Assembly: GCF_902635505.1 (NCBI RefSeq)
Contig: NC_045429.1
Location: forward strand, 464,211,359-464,275,358
Direction: 5' to 3'
DNA length: 64,000 bases
Source of the DNA: Sarcophilus harrisii
Taxonomy: Eukaryota > Chordata > Mammalia > Dasyuromorphia > Dasyuridae
Part shown: piece after piece, positions 17,336 to 28,829 of the stretch
Numbering within the stretch: the first letter of the stretch is position 1
Layout: every line of letters starts with the position of its first letter
Program-made: the position numbers and the translations under genes
Notes under the pieces: model-generated
What the model saw: only the letters and a program-made list of their open reading frames with translations
Database searches by the model: none
Told to the model about the DNA's origin: nothing

Positions 17336-18544
17336 CGAACCCGTGCTGGGTCGTATGTCCTAGGCCCTGTGGCTGGTCCTGGGCCCCCGTGGCTGGTCCT
17401 GGGGCCCCGTAGCTTCAGAAGTTGCCCAGCTGGTCTCACTGTCTGTGGGCTGAGCGCTCTGGCTGCTGGCTGTGACCGCCCAGAATTGCCCTCTGTTCTC
17501 GTCCCAGTGAGACGGACCTCTCCCGCCTGCCCCCTCTGCTGGCCTGGGCTGGAATAGTGTTTTATTCTGTCTTCTGCTTGTTTCTGCCAGTCCAGAATTC
17601 ATGCTGAGATGTTCCTTAAGGTTGTGTGGAGGAGGCTTTGGAAAAGCTCAGGGAAACCCCAGCCTTTCCTTCGCCATCTTGCCTCTGCCCCGCAGAATGA
17701 ATATTTTGCAATGAGACTTGCCCGCCCCTCCCTGGGCTCCATCTGCTCAGGTACAGAACGGGGTCCCCCCGCCCAGAGTTGTCAGAGGAGATGGACCTAG
17801 GCCCAGAAACCTTTTTGAGGGTCCGTGCCGGGCAAACTGATGTTGTTTCCCTCCCCTCTCCCTTTTCCCTGGCGCTGCTGACAGTGATTTTAAGAAAGTA
17901 ATTTTCATGGACCCCTTTGGCCTTCCTTGGGAGAGGTTTCCCCTTGGGGTGCCCTTCTTGTATGTTCCCCCAGACCAAGTTAGAGGCACAGGACCCCCAG
18001 CCCTGTTTACCCAGCCCCCGGAGTGCAGGAGGGGAGGAGAGAAAGGTTTCCCTCCCTAAGTCCCAGACAGGCCCATGTCCCATTTAATGTGTGGTTTACT
18101 GTATGTGGGTGAAGAGCCCCGTTAGTTTGTTGGCCTTGGGTTTTTGGGGGGATTGCATTGAAATGTAATTTTGTTAGGGGTTTAATCAGAGAAAGAAAGG
18201 TTTTCCCATGTTTCATTAAACTTGGGAAATTTTCCCTTAGACAAGTTCATTTTGGGGTTTGGCCCTTTAATTTGGGGAGGAAAAGAATTTGTGGGAGGGG
18301 AGGGGATTTGGGAGAGGGTTTTTTTTTCTTAATGGATGTGAAGCCTTTTGAGGGGGATGAAAAGGAGAGGAAGCTATTTTTCTTGTTGGGAAAGTTCTAA
18401 GAACCCAGAAAGTTATTGCCCAGTGCCGCCCGTTTCCCAGATGGGAAAAGTAATGTCCCAAGGGGAGAGGTTTGGCCCTGGATTTCCCGTTTGTTTTGGA
18501 ATTGTCGGTTTTTATAGTCCAGATTTAATTGTGAGGGAGACAGA
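17336..18544. other. Intergenic sequence downstream of PTTG1IP
   Basis: 17,336-18,080 is unique without recognised features. 18,080-18,544 turns T/G-rich with many doubled and tripled bases. It keeps a weak MIR-like trace (CCCAGATGGGAAAAGT near 18,436). No gene seen. Confidence 0.5.
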
Positions 18545-19760
18545 CTGAGGGAGAGAACAGATGAGAGGGAATTTTGGGGAAGACATTTAGCCCAGTTTCT
18601 AGAGAGAAAGATGGAGCTAGAGATGGAGTTAGAGAAGGAGAGAGGAACAGAAAGAAAAAGGGAAACAGTGCAGGAAGTAGGAGGTGGAGGAGAGAGACAA
18701 GAGACAAAAAGGCGAGAGGAAGAGAGGCAAAGACAAAAAGGGAAGGAGGAAGAGAAAGACAAAAAGGAGTGAGGAAGAGAGACAGAGACCAAAAGGGAGG
18801 GAGGAAGAGAGGTAAAGAGAAAGGCAGAGACAAAAAGGAGTGAGGAAGAGAAAGACAAAAAGGAGGGAGGAAGAGAGGCAGAGACAAAAAGGGAGGGGGA
18901 AGAGAGAGTGAAAGACAAAAAGGAGGAAGAGAGGCAGGGACAAAAAGGAGGGAGGATGAGAAGCAGAGACAAAAAGGAGAGGAAGAGAGACAGACACAGA
19001 CAGACAAAAAGGGAGGGAGGAATAGAAAGAGAAAAAAAGGAGGGAGGAAGGGAAGAAGAGAAGCAGAGAAAAAGGGAGGAAGAGAGTGACAGAAACAAAA
19101 AAGAGGAAGAGGGACAGAGACAAAAAGGAGGAAGGAAGAGAGTGACAAAAAGAAAGGGAGGAAGAGAAAGAGAGAGAGACAAAAAGGAGGAAGAGGGACA
19201 GAGACAAAAAGGATGGAGGAAGGGAGACAGACAAAAAGGAGGGAGGAAGAGAAAGAGTGACAGACAAAAGGGAGGAAGAGATTCAGACATGCAGAGACAG
19301 ACAAAAAGGGAGGGAGGAAGAGAAAGAGTGACAGACAAAAAGGGAGGGAGGAAGAGAGAAAGAGACAGACAAAAAGGGAGGGAGGAAGAGAGAGAGACAA
19401 AAAGGAGGAAGAGACAGACAAAAAGGAGGGAGGAAGAGATTCAGACATGCAGAGATAGGCAAAAAGGGAGGGAGGAAGAGAGAAAGAGAGAGACAAAAAG
19501 GAGAAAGGAAGAGAGAGAGGCAGAGAAGGACAGAGGAGGGACGGATAGAGGAAGAGAAAGAAAGAGAAAAGAGAGGAGAAATAGAGAGGGGAGAAAGAAG
19601 GAACAGCCAGAGGAAAAAATGAGTCGGGAAGGGGGAAAAGATGGAGGAGAGGGAAAAAGAGAGAAGAGAGACAGAGGAGAGAGGAGGGAGAAAGGAGAGA
19701 AGGAAGGGAGAGAGGAGCGGGAGAGGGAAAGAAGGGGAGGGGAGGGAGAGAGAGGGTCTG
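18545..19760. repeat. 1.2-kb homopurine minisatellite between PTTG1IP and SUMO3
   Basis: The + strand is nearly all purine, with sporadic C. The unit is about 25-30 bp: AAAAAGGAGGGAGGAAGAGA plus GACAGAGAC variants. Pyrimidine-rich open frames on the minus strand (Ser/Leu/Pro/Phe) are a composition effect. Long mirror-like purine tracts can form triplex DNA in vitro; that is inference here. Confidence 0.9.
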
Positions 19761-20329
19761 TGTGGGGTCTGGTTCCGATCCTGCTGGGTGACCCTGATCC
19801 CCGGAGCTCCCCCCGCGCCCCGACACCGTGCGCTCTTCTGCTGAGATTCGCCTGCTTTCAGCCCAGGGGAAAGAAGCCATCTTGCCCCCCTCGGCCCCTG
19901 GCTGGTTCTCAGAGCTCAGGGGGCGCTGTGCCGGGGGAGGCTCTGCTGGAGCCCCCGCCTGTCGGTGGGAAGCACCTGCCCTGGTCTCCTGCCAAGAAGG
20001 GGCTCCCTTGAGGGGAGGCAGGGCCCACCTGGACACATACCTCCTTCTGGCAGTCGGGCCAGCCCCCACCCCAGTGGCCCCCCCGCCCCCCCCCCCCGCC
20101 TGCCAGCGGCTGCCCAGCTCAAGGCGGCAGCAGCCCGGAGAGGGGGGAGGGAGGAGGAGGGAGGGGGGACATGTACGCGTTTACTCCCCCTCATATCCCG
20201 CCATCCTTAATCTCGGCTCCCAGCCCGTGGCCATGGCAACAGGCTACGGGATGGCGGCTGTACCACCGGGAGGCTTGCAGGAACACCGGGGCAGGAGTGG
20301 ACTGGGACCCGCAGCTCCGGGAAGCAAGG
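19761..20329. other. GC-rich, partly CpG-rich sequence of unknown role
   Basis: A short CpG-containing segment including CATATCCCGCCATCCTTAAT and CCATGGCAACAGGC (20,190-20,245), the latter like an RFX/X-box half. A second candidate region for a SUMO3 upstream promoter, but no exon could be assigned. Confidence 0.3.
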
Positions 20330-21158
20330 GGAGTCTGAGGGCAATTGTCCAGGGCCCTGGGGGGGAAGGGGGGGAGAGGAAAGAGGGGAAGGGCCCCGGG
20401 GGGGGGAAAGATTTCCCCCCTCATGGGTTTCCCCCGAAGCCCCCCCCGGCACCAGCTTTTCCCATTGGTTTTTCCCCGGCTTGCCCCCCCCCGCTGTCCC
20501 TCGCGCCTGTCCGAATTTGTGGGGCCCCCCTGGGGGTTGGCCAAGGGGGGGGGCCCTGGGGGCCCTCGGAAACCCGGGCTGGGGCCCCCTCCCCCCCCCC
20601 CCCGGGGGCCGCCCACCGCCACCCCTGAGGGGGAAAAGGGAAGGGGGGGGGCATGCGGGAATCGGGGTCGCACCCTCTCCCCCTTTTTGGTTTTGGGCAA
20701 AGCTTTGCTTTTGACCCGGGGCCCCCGGCCTGGGCGGGGAGGTCCCCGGGATGGGGGGGGTTTAAAGGTCAGGGGCCCCGGGGCCGGGGGAAACGGGAAA
20801 AGGGGCGGGGGGGGGGGGTGGAAAAGGGAAAAGGAAAAAGGGGAGGAGGGAAGGGGAAAAAGGGGAAGGGGGGGAAAGGGGAACAAAAGGGAAAGGGGGG
20901 GGAAAGGGGGAAAACAAAGGAAAAGGGGGGTAATAAAGGGAAAGGGGGAAAAAAAGGGGGGGAGGGAGGGGGAAAGGGGAAAGGGCGGGGGGAAGGGGGA
21001 AGGGGGGAAAGGGGAAAAAAGGGAGGGAAAAAAGGGGGAAAGGGGGGAAAGAACAAAAAGGGGGGGAAAAAGGGAAAAAGGGGGAAAAAAGGAAAAAAAA
21101 AAAAAAAGGGGGAGGGAAAAGGGGGGAAAAAAAGGGAAAGAAAGGGGAAAAAAAAAGG

Positions 21159-21192
<34 letters not shown>

Positions 21193-21480
21193 GAAAAAAA
21201 GGTAGGGGGAAAAGGGGGGGAAAAGAGGGGGAAAAAAGAGGGAAGGAGGGGAAGAAGGAAGGAAAAAAAGGGAAAAGGGAGAAGAGGAAAGGGGAAAGGA
21301 AAAAAGGAACAGAAGGAAAGGGAAAAAGGGGAAAAGAAAAGGAGGGAAAGGAAAGGAAGAAAGGAGAGGGGGGGGGGAGAGGAGGGAATGGGGAAGAGGG
21401 AGAGGGAAGGGAGAGCTAGGAAGAAAGCCAAAGGAGGGGGAGGGAGAAAGGCAGAAGAGAGAAAGGAAGTTTTCCTCTGT
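20330..21480. repeat. Degraded G/A-only tract, probably partly sequencing damage
   Basis: From 20,380 the sequence has nearly every base extended to a short homopolymer. From 20,760 to 21,430 it is only G and A, including about 31 A near 21,158-21,189. Long Lys/Gly/Arg frames (+) and Phe/Pro/Ser frames (-) are artefacts of this composition. Reliable sequence resumes near 21,480. Confidence 0.75.
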
Positions 21481-22237
21481 GTGAGGTGCCTCTCCCACCT
21501 CAGTTTCCCAACTCCCCTCCCCTCCCTTTCCCTGCTCCTTCAGTGGGCTCTTCCCTTGTGGAGGCGGGGGCACTTTCTTCTTGTTAACTGTAGAGTGCTT
21601 CCCTTTGGGGCCCGCTGATGGCGGCTCCCTTGGAGGCTCTTCCTGAAGGGGAGACTTGCCGGCTTGGGGGAAGATCAGGGTGAGATGGTCAGGAAGGTGA
21701 GGGTCCCAGAGACTTCTGGCTTATTTGGCAGCACCTTCCTTGGAAATGTAATCGCCGCAGAGTCAGGGTCACGGAGGGAACCCCTGCAGAGGGTGCAAGG
21801 GTCCTTGGGTCCTGGGGAGAATTCCCAGGAGAATACGGGCTCCGGAGTGAACAATCCCTGGCCCCTGACCCCTGATCACGTGGGGGTGATACGGTTGCTG
21901 GTGATGCAATCTCTCCCTCATCTCTGCCCTCTCCACTGCCTCCATCTTGGGAAAAAGGAAAACAAGCTGACCCTGACCCTCTTCACCAAGGAGCCAAGTG
22001 ACAAAGAACAAGCCCCTGTGCTGAGGGGGAGGGTAGTGACCAAAGGGACCGAGGCCCAGGGAGGCCCAGAGACTCAGAGGCAGGGGATGTACCCAGGACT
22101 TTCCACTGGACTGCCCTACTTCATACCCCATGAAATGGAGCCTCTGGGGCTACTCACAGGAGTGGAGTCCTGCCTACCCAGACCCCGAGGAGGTCACTGG
22201 GGAAGGGGCTGCCCGGACATAAGTTAGGAAGGAATGG
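21481..22237. other. Intergenic sequence, nothing recognised
   Basis: Ordinary complex sequence with a MIR-like CCTCAGTTTCCCAACTCC trace near 21,498. One open frame of 187 codons at 21,664-22,227 has no domain I recognise, and the interval carries SINE-like words. I do not call it a gene. Confidence 0.4.
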
Positions 22238-22366
22238 AATGGGAGAGAGTGCTGGCCCTTCAGTCAGGAGGGCCTGGATTCAAACCCAACCTCAGATGCT
22301 AGACACTTAGTAGCTGAGTGACCCCGGGCAAGTCACTGAACCCCAACTGCCTTATAAAAAACAAGA
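22238..22366 (+). mobile_element. tRNA-derived marsupial SINE (WSINE1-like)
   Basis: AGAGTGCTGGCCCTTCAGTCAGGAGG, then GATTCAAACCCAACCTCAGA, then GACACTTAGTAGCTGAGTGACC, GGCAAGTCACTGAACCCCAA and an A-rich end match the short marsupial tRNA SINE pattern. Moderately diverged. Confidence 0.75.
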
Positions 22367-23028
22367 GGCTGCCAAAGGCCCACCCAGGCTTAACTTCCCC
22401 CAGTGCCCGTGGCCTCCCCCAGTGCCTGTGGCCTCTTTGGTGGCAGGATGTCCAAGACCACCCAAGCCAACGAGCCTTGGTGGAATGATCACTCTGTGCA
22501 AGCCCTGGGGTGGTCCTGGCCTATACGGTCAAGATGAAGAACGGTCATTTTCATAGAGATTGCCTTCTGAGAAGAGAATCCAACCCATAGCCAGGTATAC
22601 AGACGGTAAATAACTGAATAATCTTAGGGAGGGAAAGCCTTGAAGGATGTTGAGCCTTCTGAGACAGAGGTGAGACCCAGAGCCTGAGCAAAGTCACGGG
22701 GGAGGGAGATGCTACTGAATGGGGCAGCAAAGGAGACGGTCCAGCTGGAACCCAGAGTGCACGAAGTGGCGCAAAGTAGCCAGGTGGTGGACCAGACATT
22801 TGCATTCAATCCTAGAACCACTGAATTTGGTGGCTGAGGTCAGAGCGAGTAGGGAGGGGGCAAGCTGGGAGGATGAGATGGAGAAAGAATTAAGGTCTGG
22901 AAGGGAAGGAGGCTGGAGGGTAAAAGGAGCAAACCAGAGAGGGGATGTAGAGACTTGGAGGGACTGCCAAGGGATCTGAACACATTCAAAATGCTGGAGA
23001 CTGGATGTGAATCAACATATGCTCATTT

Positions 23029-23160
23029 CACCATATATATATGAATCATGTTGGGATAGAAAAATCCCAACATGATTCATAAAGAAATGTATACATATAT
23101 ATACATATATATGTGTGTGTGTGTGTGTGTGTGTACATATATGTATCTGCACATATATAA
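23029..23160. repeat. TA/CATATA/TG microsatellite containing a perfect hairpin
   Basis: ATATATAT, then (ATACATATAT)n, then (GT)10, then ACATATATGT. Embedded is a perfect inverted repeat with 17-bp arms (23041-23057 and 23064-23080) and a 6-base loop. It is AT-rich within a GC-rich neighbourhood. Confidence 0.85.
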
Positions 23161-23599
23161 CCAGAAAAAACCCCCTGAAATGAATGCACACAATAGCTCA
23201 TGATCCCCCATAGGTGCGTTTCCCAATTAATGCTTATATCAAGCAGGCAGCAGGCTTAATAAGTTTATGGATTGAATAGTTTCTAAAGTATATAATAAAT
23301 AGTCAGGGATAATAAAAACAAATGGGACCAGGTCTCCCTCATGTGCAGAGAAAGTCCAGGGCAAAGTGGACTCAAGCTTAGAGAGCCTAGATCCCTCCCC
23401 ATTCCCGCCCATCACAAGTCTGCTCCTGTGACATGGCCTTGGGGTTCTGGGGATGCCTGACTGGTTCTGCCTCATCCTTGGCTTCTGATTATTCCAGAAA
23501 CACAGGGCCCAATGACTGAAGTCATTCTCCAGTGAGAGGCAGAGAAACTGGGCTCTCCGCCTTCCGCTCCCCAGGACTCCTTTCTCCCAGAGCTTTTGG

Positions 23600-24510
23600 C
23601 TAGAATGGCTTCTCTGGGAACACTGGGGCCCGCTCTCTCCTTCTGGTTCTTCTCCTCCCTCTCTGGCCACTCATCCTCTGCCTTGTTGGCTGGATTCTCC
23701 TCCAGACCATGCCCTCTGACCACGGGGGTCCCCAAGGACCTCTTCTCTCCAGACTGCTTCCCTTGGGGATCTCTCGTGGATTTCATCATCTCTATTCAGA
23801 TGATGCTCAGATACACCCTCCCTGCCCCAAATCCTCGGCAGATCTCCCATCTCGCATCCCCAGTTGCCCGCTAGACATCTCAGACTGGACGTCCAGCCGC
23901 CAGGCTCGTGAGCAGCAGTCCCTCTGGATGCCTCTGTCTCTCTCATCCCCTCTGCCCCATGGCCAGGCGGTTCCAAGGCCTCTCAGTTTTACCTTCTCTG
24001 ACTGACCTCTTCCTGGGGGCTGGGTCCATCTCTGGCTGTCCCGGCTGGAACCCTTTCCTCCTCTTCTCCAAACACAGAGCCTCCTGGCTTCTCTCAAGTC
24101 CCATCTAAAATCTCACCTTCTTTAGGAAGCTTCCCTAACCCCTCATTTCTGTCATGAGTTTTCATCTACCCCCCGTGGGATGTTCAGGGAGGACTCTGTG
24201 CTTCTGATGGGAGGCCGCCAAGCCCTTTTCAGGACTCCCCCTGATTTAGGGAGAGTGAGGCTTTATGCGACACACTCATTTAAATTAAAGTCGTGAGTCA
24301 AGAATCACCCTGTGCTATCGCTGTCCTCTCCCAAAATCAAGGGTGAACCGCACCTTATCTTAGCAGGAGGGGGTTTGTGGATATTTTTGTTCCTTGTCTT
24401 CCCCATTAGATTGTGAGCTCCTTGAGGGAAGGCAAGAACTATCTTTTTATTACACTCTGCATCCCCAGTACCTGGCGCACAGCAGGTGCTTAATAAATAA
24501 CGGTTCCCTG
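23600..24510 (+). mobile_element. Old L2 (CR1-clade) LINE, 3' part
   Basis: The region around 23,785-23,860 encodes HHLYSDDAQIH, a decayed form of the YADD reverse-transcriptase box of L2. After it come further L2-like peptide traces, then TCAAGTCCCATCTAAAATCTCACC (24,093-24,116). The 3' end has TTAGATTGTGAGCTCCTTGAGGG and CACAGCAGGTGCTTAATAAATAA (about 24,478-24,502). Frames are interrupted; very old, shared by mammals. Confidence 0.75.
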
Positions 24511-25178
24511 GCCGAGGCATTTGGGCAGAGCTCTAAATTGCTTCCCAGAAGAGCTGGGGCCCGTCTGCCCAGATCCCCTTCAGCATTTGTCATTGGCCCT
24601 TTCGCCCATCTGAGAGCCATGAGGTGGAGCCCGGACGCTGTTCCATGGTGGGCATTTCCCCACATAGCCCGGATTCTTCCTCTTAAGGTTGTCTGTCCAG
24701 ACCCTGGAGCATTTCTCAGTGAGGAATGAAAGGCCTAGCCTTTAATACCATGGTTTGACAGCTTTACCCACTCGAACTTGCTCAGTGCCACACCGATCAA
24801 ATCCCAGAACGTCATTTCTCTGAGAGAGGAAAGTCACGGGATGCATTAGGAAGAACAAAGGTCAAGAGCGCTAAAAGTGAATGGAAAAAGTGGGAAGGGA
24901 GGCTCAGCGGTGCCGGACCCTAAACGTCAGGCGGTGGCCTCCGAGCCCGAGGAGCAGCTAAGAGACAGAGGCGCCCGGGAGGGCTAGAGAGCGGCTGGCC
25001 AGGAAACAGCGGCTGCAGGGCGCAGAAGCCAGGGGGGCAGGCGGCGGTCCCCCCGGCCTCGGGCGCGGTCCGTGACTGACGCAGACCCGGGAGGGCCCGG
25101 GAAGCGCCCACGCCGTCACTTTGGGGGGGGTTTGGTGCAAACAGAACCAAGGTTAAGGGGAAACAGGCGGCAGGAGGG

Positions 25179-25325
25179 GGCCCCTGGGGAGGGAGGCGGG
25201 GCCCCTGGGGAGGGAGGCGGGCCCCTGGGGAGGGAGGCGGGGCCCCTGGGGAGGGAGGCGGGCCCCTGGGGAGGGAGGCGGGGCCCCTGGGGAGGGAGGC
25301 GGGCCCCTGGGGAGGGAGGCGGGGC
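25179..25325. repeat. G-rich minisatellite, 21-22 bp unit
   Basis: About seven copies of GGCCCCTGGGGAGGGAGGCGG, alternating 21 and 22 bp. Each copy carries three to four G-runs, so G-quadruplex formation on the + strand is plausible. It lies inside the CpG island. Confidence 0.9.
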
Positions 25326-25424
25326 GGGCGGTGCCCTCAGACACTACGCAGCTGGGCGCCTGGGCCCGCACCGCGACTGCCTCAGTTTCCCCATCTGTAA
25401 AACGAGCTAGGGGAGCTGAGCCCG

Positions 25425-25485
25425 CAGGGGCCCCCACCCCCAGCACGGCCCCGCCCCTTCCCCCACCCCCAGCACGGCCCCGCCC
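25425..25485. repeat. Two-copy 29-bp GC repeat
   Basis: Tandem copies of CCCCCACCCCCAGCACGGCC plus CCGCCCCTT, followed by C-rich CCCTCC and CCCCGG repeats to about 25,540. Each copy has a CCCCGCCCC (GC-box) core. Confidence 0.8.
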
Positions 25486-26130
25486 CTTCCTCCTCCCCCT
25501 CCCCCTCCCCCTCCCCCGGCCCCGGCCCCGGCCCCGGCGGCTCCCTGCAGCCAGCGGCGGCTCGGGCCGCACGCCCGGCAGGCGCAGGCGCACACGCGCT
25601 CCCGCCCACACGTTACCTCCACACAAGAACATACGCAAGGACACGCGCACAGACACGCGCACGCGCTCTCCCGCGCTCTCCCGAGTGGCGCAGCTCCTAT
25701 AGCACCAACTGCGGGAGGCGGGTGGGGGAGGGGCGCCTCGCTCGGGCGCTGCCGGGGCTACCTCAGCGGCTTCGGATCTGGGAGGGCACTGAGAGCGGCC
25801 TGCGCGCCTGCGCACTGAGCGCCCCGTGGCCAGGCCCGCAGCCCCAGCCTCTCCTACCGGTGGGATCCCCTAAGATGAGAGGGCGTGGCTCGGAGCCGCG
25901 CGCGCGCGCACATTGGCTTCCGCGCGAGGTGGGGAGGGGCGGAGCCTGATCACGTGCCCTGCCGTGACGCATCTCCCTCCAACGGCCTCGCGGCCCCGGA
26001 GCAGGAGGCGCGCGCCCGAGGGACAGCGGTGGGCGGGGCGCGCCAAGGGGCGCGTTCCCGTGATGCGCCTTGGCCAATGGGAAGGGGGTTGGGAAGGGCG
26101 CTCCCGGCGCCCGGGGGGGCCCAGGGGGCG

Positions 26131-26748
26131 GGAGGGCGAGGGGGCGGCGGTCGGCTGGCGGCCCGCCCCCAGCCCCCCCTCCCTTTCCGGGGGAACCCAA
26201 GGTGGAGGGGGGTGGGGGCGGGCCAGGGGAGGGGGGGGGGCCGCCGCCCGCCTTGCCCGCCCGGGGCGCCACTCCCTCCTCCCGCCCCCCCCGCCCCGCC
26301 CCTCCGCCCCTCCCCCTTTTCCCCTCCCCTTGGGGCCTTCCCCCCCCACCCCTTTTCCCCCCCCCCAGCCCCCCCCCCCCCCCTTTCGCCCTCCCCCCCC
26401 CCCCCCGCCCCTCACCTTTCCAAAATCCCCTTTTCCTTCCCCACCCCCCCCTCCCCCCCCCCCCCTCCCCCCCCCCTCCTTTTCCCCTCCCTCCCCTTCC
26501 CCCTCCCCCCCTTTTCCCCCTCCCCCCCTCCCCTCCTTTTCTCTCCCCCCCTCCCTCCTCTCCCCCCCTCCCTCCTCCCCTTTTTCCCCTCCCCCTCCCC
26601 CTTCCCCCCCCCTCTCTCCTTCCCTCCCCTCCCCCCCCCCCCTCCCTCCCCCTCCCTTCCTCTCCCTCCCCCCTCCCTTCTCCCCCCCCCCCCTCCCCCA
26701 CCCCCCCTTTCCCCCCCCCACCCCCCCCCCCCCCCCCCCCACCCCCCC

Positions 26749-26829
<81 letters not shown>

Positions 26830-27225
26830 CCCTCTCCCCCCCCCCCCCCCCCCCCCCATCCCCCCCCCCCCCCCCCCCACTCTTTTCCCCCCCAAACCCA
26901 TTAAAACTCAAATACCCACAAAACCCCCAACAACCCCTATTTTGACCCCCCCGCCCCAAATTCACAACCGCCTACAAAAATGCAATACCCGGCACTCCCC
27001 CCCCCCCAAACAACCCAAAACCCGAATAAAATACCGGGCAAAACCCCCCAAAAACCCCTCCCTTCACTTTTCCAAAACCCCCTCCCCAACTCCCTCAAAC
27101 TCCCAAACCCCAGGTAACCCCGCCCCAAGTATCCGAAATTTATTGTAAAATCACAAAATTTCCCTGACCCCTAGGGCCCTCACCGGCAAAAACAGTCCCC
27201 TAAAATGTAAAATAAACCAGTTTCA
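26131..27225. repeat. Degraded poly-C/CT tract, probably hiding SUMO3 exon 1
   Basis: 26,280-26,885 is C with occasional T, including C runs of tens of bases. 26,886-27,225 is an A/C-rich stretch with doubled bases that resembles low-quality sequence. It starts directly downstream of the CpG island, where a SUMO3 first exon and splice donor would be expected. Open frames on both strands are Pro or Gly runs. Confidence 0.7.
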
Positions 27226-28829
27226 TTCTTTTGAAGACTTGGGCCACTGCGGGATACCCCTTTGGGGAAAAGGGGTGGCAGTGTCTTCCCTAAGCCCCTC
27301 AACCCCCCTCCTCACTGAAACACCGGCCTCTCCTCCTTTTCAAACCTCCCGGGGTCCCCCTCTCTTTTGGGGGCCGGCTCGGTGGCTCCTGGGCTCTGCT
27401 TCCCGGGCCCCTCCTCTGGCTCCTCAAGGGCAGCGGCCGTCCGCTTTTGTCTTCATGCTTGGTAGACACTTTATCATTTTTTCCTCTGGACCCTGAAAGG
27501 AGAGGCTACGACCCTCGACCCCGGCCGGGCCGTGGGTGCGGGGCTCATGAAAGCCAGGGGGCATCTTCTGTTGGAGAACAGGGAGCCCGGAAGCCGTCAT
27601 TGAGGAACTGGCTGCTGGCCGGGCCCCGGAAGACCCCGAAGGCCAGAAGCCCCCCGGGCCGGAGGGCGCGGGTCAACAGGCTTGGTTGCCACCTGGCTGG
27701 GGCTTGGATTCCTGCCTGGGGTGCTGAGGGCTGGCCAGAGGCTCCGCTGCTGAGGCCCGTGGAGTAGGAGGGGGACTGGGGAGGGGGCCTGGTGGCCGGC
27801 AGATGGGTCACTGTTGGTGCCCACCCCGAATGGCCATCCTGGTCCCCTTCTCCTGGGCTTCTGCTCCTCAGCATCGAGGGCCACAGAGCTGGCTCCGTCT
27901 TTGGTTGGCTTTCAGAGAGCCTGAGTTTGTCTCCATTTCTGTCCTCGGACGGGCTCCTGGCCCCTCTGGGAGCGGGTGGGCGGCCTTGGGGCTCTCTCCT
28001 GGGCCCTGTCCACCTTGCTTTTGCCTCGGGGACTCTTGCTGGTGTTCCAGGCTCCCTTCCCTCCCATCCCCAAGAGGGAGCCGCTCAGCCTTTGGGTCCG
28101 GGGCCTCCCCCTTGCCTGTATATGTTGGGCACGTTCATGCCAAAGCCAGAAGTGGACCAGGGTGGGGGGGGGGTCGCCCTCCAGACCACTCTGCAGGGCC
28201 CCTGGGGGTCTGGGGGCAGGGCTTCTGCCTCTCCCCTGCTCCATCACCTGCTTTTTTGTGGGGGTGGGGTGCTTCCTTTCCCCATGGGACCCTTGGAAAG
28301 ACCTGGGGGCCTCTGGGAAGGAAAACCCATCCCTCGCTGGGGCAGCCTGCGGTTTGCCCTACATTTGCCCCCATCTCTTCCGTGTGCCCCTGGAGCCCAG
28401 AGTGGGGAAGTCTGAAGTTCAGAGTCTGTCTGTAGGATTCTGAGCGGATCATTGAAGGGCCGCCTGCCTCAGTCCCTCCTCTGTCACCCCAGCTGCCTCA
28501 GGGTGGTTGTAACTGTCTGGAGAGACCGTGCCTCAGATGGGCTGGTCACAAGTCTGCGCCCACTGAATTTGGGGAGGAGGGTCCCAGCAGGCGGGCCCGG
28601 GAGAGATCAGCAAAAGCTTCCTGCAGGCCATGGTGGGGGAGGGCAAAGTCATGGGGGAGACGGAGCGCTGGGAAAGCTCAGGAGGGGCTGGGGGGTGGGA
28701 CACGAGAGGGAGAGGGACCCGGACTTCCGGAAGGCCCAAGGGCCCGTCTTTGTAGGCGGGCATTGTGGCCCCCTCGGGCACACAGGAGGAATTCTTGGGA
28801 GACATTGCTTTTCCACTTTCTCTCCACAG

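Larger units (their letters stand above)
24900..26130 (+). promoter_or_regulatory. SUMO3: CpG island, best candidate for the SUMO3 promoter
   Basis: High GC and CpG, with GC boxes (GGGGCGGAGCC near 25,935), TGACGCA near 25,965, an inverted CCAAT context (TTGGCCAATGGG near 26,080) and CGCGCGCGCGC near 25,900. No TATA box. It sits 2.7 kb upstream of SUMO3 exon 2. The first coding exon (MSEEKPK in human) was not found here. Assignment to SUMO3 is inference from position. Confidence 0.55.

Noticed and set aside
18525-20069. 514-codon minus-strand frame rich in Ser, Leu, Pro and Phe
   Set aside because: It lies over a homopurine minisatellite; pyrimidine-only codons cannot give stops. No domain, no splice context.
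20191-21618. Long Lys/Gly/Arg (+) and Phe/Pro/Ser (-) frames, like a basic nuclear protein
   Set aside because: G/A-only sequence with stretched homopolymers; stop-free by composition.
21664-22227. 187-codon plus-strand frame as an unknown gene
   Set aside because: No domain, no splice partners, overlaps repeat-like words; no evidence beyond an open frame.
25763-27148. Several 290-411 codon proline- or glycine-rich frames
   Set aside because: Poly-C tract; frames open in every phase, no start context or conservation to point to.
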